From contig JACRCJ010000138.1 of the NCBI GenBank assembly GCA_016219075.1, forward strand, positions 1-5,565: 5,565 bases of DNA. Direction: 5' to 3'. Positions 4,401 through 5,565 of this stretch are shown here, one piece after another. How positions within the stretch are numbered: position 1 is the first letter of the stretch; each line of letters begins with the position of its first letter. This stretch comes from Deltaproteobacteria bacterium. GTDB taxonomy: Bacteria > Desulfobacterota > GWC2-55-46. Under the pieces are notes generated by a model. The model was not told the DNA's origin and searched no databases. It was given only the letters and a program-made list of their open reading frames with translations. The position numbers and the translations under genes are program-made.

Positions 4401-5309
4401 ATGAGTATTCTTGTAGTGGGTTCCGTGGCGTTCGACTCGGTGGAGACGCCGTTCGGAAAGGCCGACGAGGTGCTTGGCGGCTCGGCGACCTATTTTTCGA
4501 CCTCGGCGAGTTATTTTACCGATGTGAAGCTCGTGGCGGTCGTCGGCGAAGACTTCCCGGACGAGCATATAGACAAGCTCAAGGGCCACGGGGTCGATGT
4601 CGGAGGGCTTAAAAAGGTGCCCGGCAAGACCTTCAGGTGGAAGGGCCGGTACGAGTACGACCTGAACCAGGCCCACACGCTCGACACGCAGCTGAATGTC
4701 TTTTCCACCTTCAACCCCGAGGTCCCCGACAGCTACAGGGACTCCGCGTTCGTATTCCTCGCGAACATCGACCCGGAGCTTCAGATGAAGGTCCTCGAAC
4801 AGGTCAGGACCCCGAAGCTCGTCGCGTGCGACACGATGAACTTCTGGATAGGCGGCAAACCTGAGGCGCTTAAGAAGCTCCTTAAAAAGGTCGACCTCTT
4901 CGTCATCAACGAGGGAGAGGCAAGGGAACTGGCCGGGGAAGCGAGCCTTGTGAAGGCCGCCAGGATAATAATGAACTTCGGCCCGAAGATACTCATCATA
5001 AAAAGGGGCGAGTACGGCGCGCTGATGTTCAACGGCAAGTCGGTATTTTCGGCCCCGGCCTACCCTCTGGAGAACATATTCGACCCCACCGGCGCGGGCG
5101 ACAGCTTTGCCGGGGGGCTCATGGGGTATCTCGCCAACACCGGGGACTTGAGCGAGGAGAACATAAGGAAGGCGATAATATTCGGCAGCGTCATGGCGTC
5201 GTTCAATGTCGAGGCCTTCAGCCTTCAGCGCCTGAGTGCTCTGAAACTCGAAGAGATACGGGAGAGGTATTCGGAGTTTAAGCGGTTGACCCATTTCGAA
5301 GACATATGA
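4401..5309 (+). CDS. PfkB-family (ribokinase-like) sugar or nucleoside kinase
   Basis: ATP-dependent kinase of the ribokinase/adenosine kinase superfamily, 302 residues, normal length. The N-terminal substrate-side motif is G26-G-S-A-T-Y-F. The C-terminal PfkB signature D228-P-T-G-A-G-D-S-F-A-G-G is intact; G231-A-G-D234 forms the anion hole with D234 as the catalytic base. N179-E-G-E-A-R-E-L is the usual mid-protein N-x-x-E region. An AAGGAG site at 4386-4391 lies nine bases before the ATG. Substrate cannot be read from sequence. Its place directly after mtnP suggests a product or relative of methylthioadenosine breakdown (adenosine, a ribose derivative or methylthioribose), but 5-methylthioribose 1-phosphate is already phosphorylated, so adenosine or another nucleoside/sugar is as likely. 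Function is inference from context; family is firm. Confidence 0.9.
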   Translation: MSILVVGSVAFDSVETPFGKADEVLGGSATYFSTSASYFTDVKLVAVVGEDFPDEHIDKLKGHGVDVGGLKKVPGKTFRWKGRYEYDLNQAHTLDTQLNVFSTFNPEVPDSYRDSAFVFLANIDPELQMKVLEQVRTPKLVACDTMNFWIGGKPEALKKLLKKVDLFVINEGEARELAGEASLVKAARIIMNFGPKILIIKRGEYGALMFNGKSVFSAPAYPLENIFDPTGAGDSFAGGLMGYLANTGDLSEENIRKAIIFGSVMASFNVEAFSLQRLSALKLEEIRERYSEFKRLTHFEDI

Positions 5310-5317
5310 TACGATTA

Positions 5318-5411
5318 AAATTCTCCGCCATGAATGGCGTGGAATTTTGACGGCAAGGAAGGACCGTTTATATTCGCACTCCCTGGGATTGCAGAGCGGC
5401 ACACCCATTCG
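5318..5411. repeat. Dispersed intergenic repeat, copy 2 (short form)
   Basis: Same orientation as 364-470, beginning with 20 identical bases and ending with the shared GGGATTGC(A/G)GAG(C/T)GGCAC block. About 20 bases found in copy 1 between the paired GCCACTCC and GGAGTGGC arms are missing. The first hairpin is kept (5317-5330 with 5333-5346, loop TG or slightly larger) even though several arm bases differ from copy 1, including a G-T pair replaced by G-C. It begins eight bases after the kinase stop and could act as its 3' end structure. Confidence 0.75.
5347..5374 (+). promoter_or_regulatory. Promoter-like boxes inside repeat copy 2
   Basis: TTGACG at 5347-5352 and TATATT at 5369-5374 are separated by 16 bases and match the sigma70 boxes at five of six positions each. 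They point toward the lipoprotein gene starting at 5466. In copy 1 the TATATT box is kept (415-420), but the upstream box has become TTTCAA-like, so only copy 2 looks like a full promoter. Confidence 0.45.
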
Positions 5412-5465
5412 AACAGTTACGCTACGCGGGAAGAAATCCCGTAAAAAAAGGTCATTGAGGCTGAA

Positions 5466-5565
5466 TTGAATAGAAACTTAAGTAGCGTCATTTGTCTCAT
5501 AATCGCCCTTTTCGTCCTCTCGTCGTGCGCCGCCTCGCTCCAGAAGAGAAAGGACGACGCCTCCA
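5466..5565 (+). CDS. Partial lipoprotein, N terminus only
   Basis: The frame opens at TTG (5466), with GAGG at 5457-5460 five bases upstream, and runs off the window after 33 codons. It encodes a typical lipoprotein signal peptide: N-R-N near the start, a hydrophobic stretch about 8-18 (V-I-C-L-I-I-A-L-F-V-L), and the lipobox L18-S-S-C21, predicting cleavage before C21 and lipid attachment there. The mature part starts A-A-S-L-Q-K-R-K-D-D-A-S, charged and probably helical. No in-frame ATG or GTG start lies nearby upstream. The charged start of the mature region would fit a TPR-type outer-membrane lipoprotein, but 13 mature residues cannot establish this. Function unknown. Confidence 0.75.
   Translation, partial: MNRNLSSVICLIIALFVLSSCAASLQKRKDDAS

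Noticed and set aside
3831..5408. A 525-codon open frame on the minus strand opposite mtnP and the PfkB gene
   Set aside because: It is antisense to two strongly conserved genes, its predicted protein is rich in Arg, His, Leu and Val with no recognisable domain, and it arises from the GC-rich codon pattern of the real genes.

Overview
The window is about 5.6 kb from a GC-rich Gram-negative bacterium. Every supportable gene lies on the + strand. A lipoprotein signal peptide at the right edge, a selenocysteine-using redox protein, a globin-coupled membrane sensor and many short palindromic intergenic repeats suggest an anaerobic or microaerophilic lineage, perhaps Desulfobacterota- or Nitrospirota-like. 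That placement is inference. Codon use is uneven for such GC content (frequent ATA for Ile, AGG for Arg) but consistent between genes.

Left edge (1-320): a 74-residue glutaredoxin-like protein that a standard gene caller would miss because it contains two in-frame TGA codons. One TGA sits where glutaredoxins have the first active-site Cys (U-P-Y-T). The other is the third codon from the end, giving a C-terminal G-F-G-G-S-U-A-V followed by another TGA as the real stop. A two-tier hairpin lying across and beyond that stop has the layout of a bacterial SECIS element, and a smaller hairpin follows the first TGA. A rho-independent terminator closes the unit. This is the most interesting object in the window.

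320-697: no gene, but at least eight short hairpins in a row. One belongs to a dispersed repeat that has a second, internally shortened copy at 5318-5411.

698-2200: ndk (nucleoside diphosphate kinase), followed 18 bp later by a gene for a heme-globin sensor domain fused to a four-helix PsiE-like membrane domain. They look co-transcribed and end at a strong terminator (2151-2200).

2201-3410: a GC-rich leader, then rlmN (radical-SAM rRNA/tRNA adenine C2-methyltransferase) with all five functional cysteines.

3421-5309: a sigma70-like promoter, then mtnP (methylthioadenosine phosphorylase) and a PfkB-family kinase 54 bp downstream. These are probably an operon for salvage of methylthioadenosine or its products. 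After the second repeat copy, which contains a promoter-like pair of boxes, the window ends inside a lipoprotein gene that starts with TTG.

The genes form several small independent units, not one pathway. Selenocysteine decoding would need selA/selB/selC/selD elsewhere in the genome.
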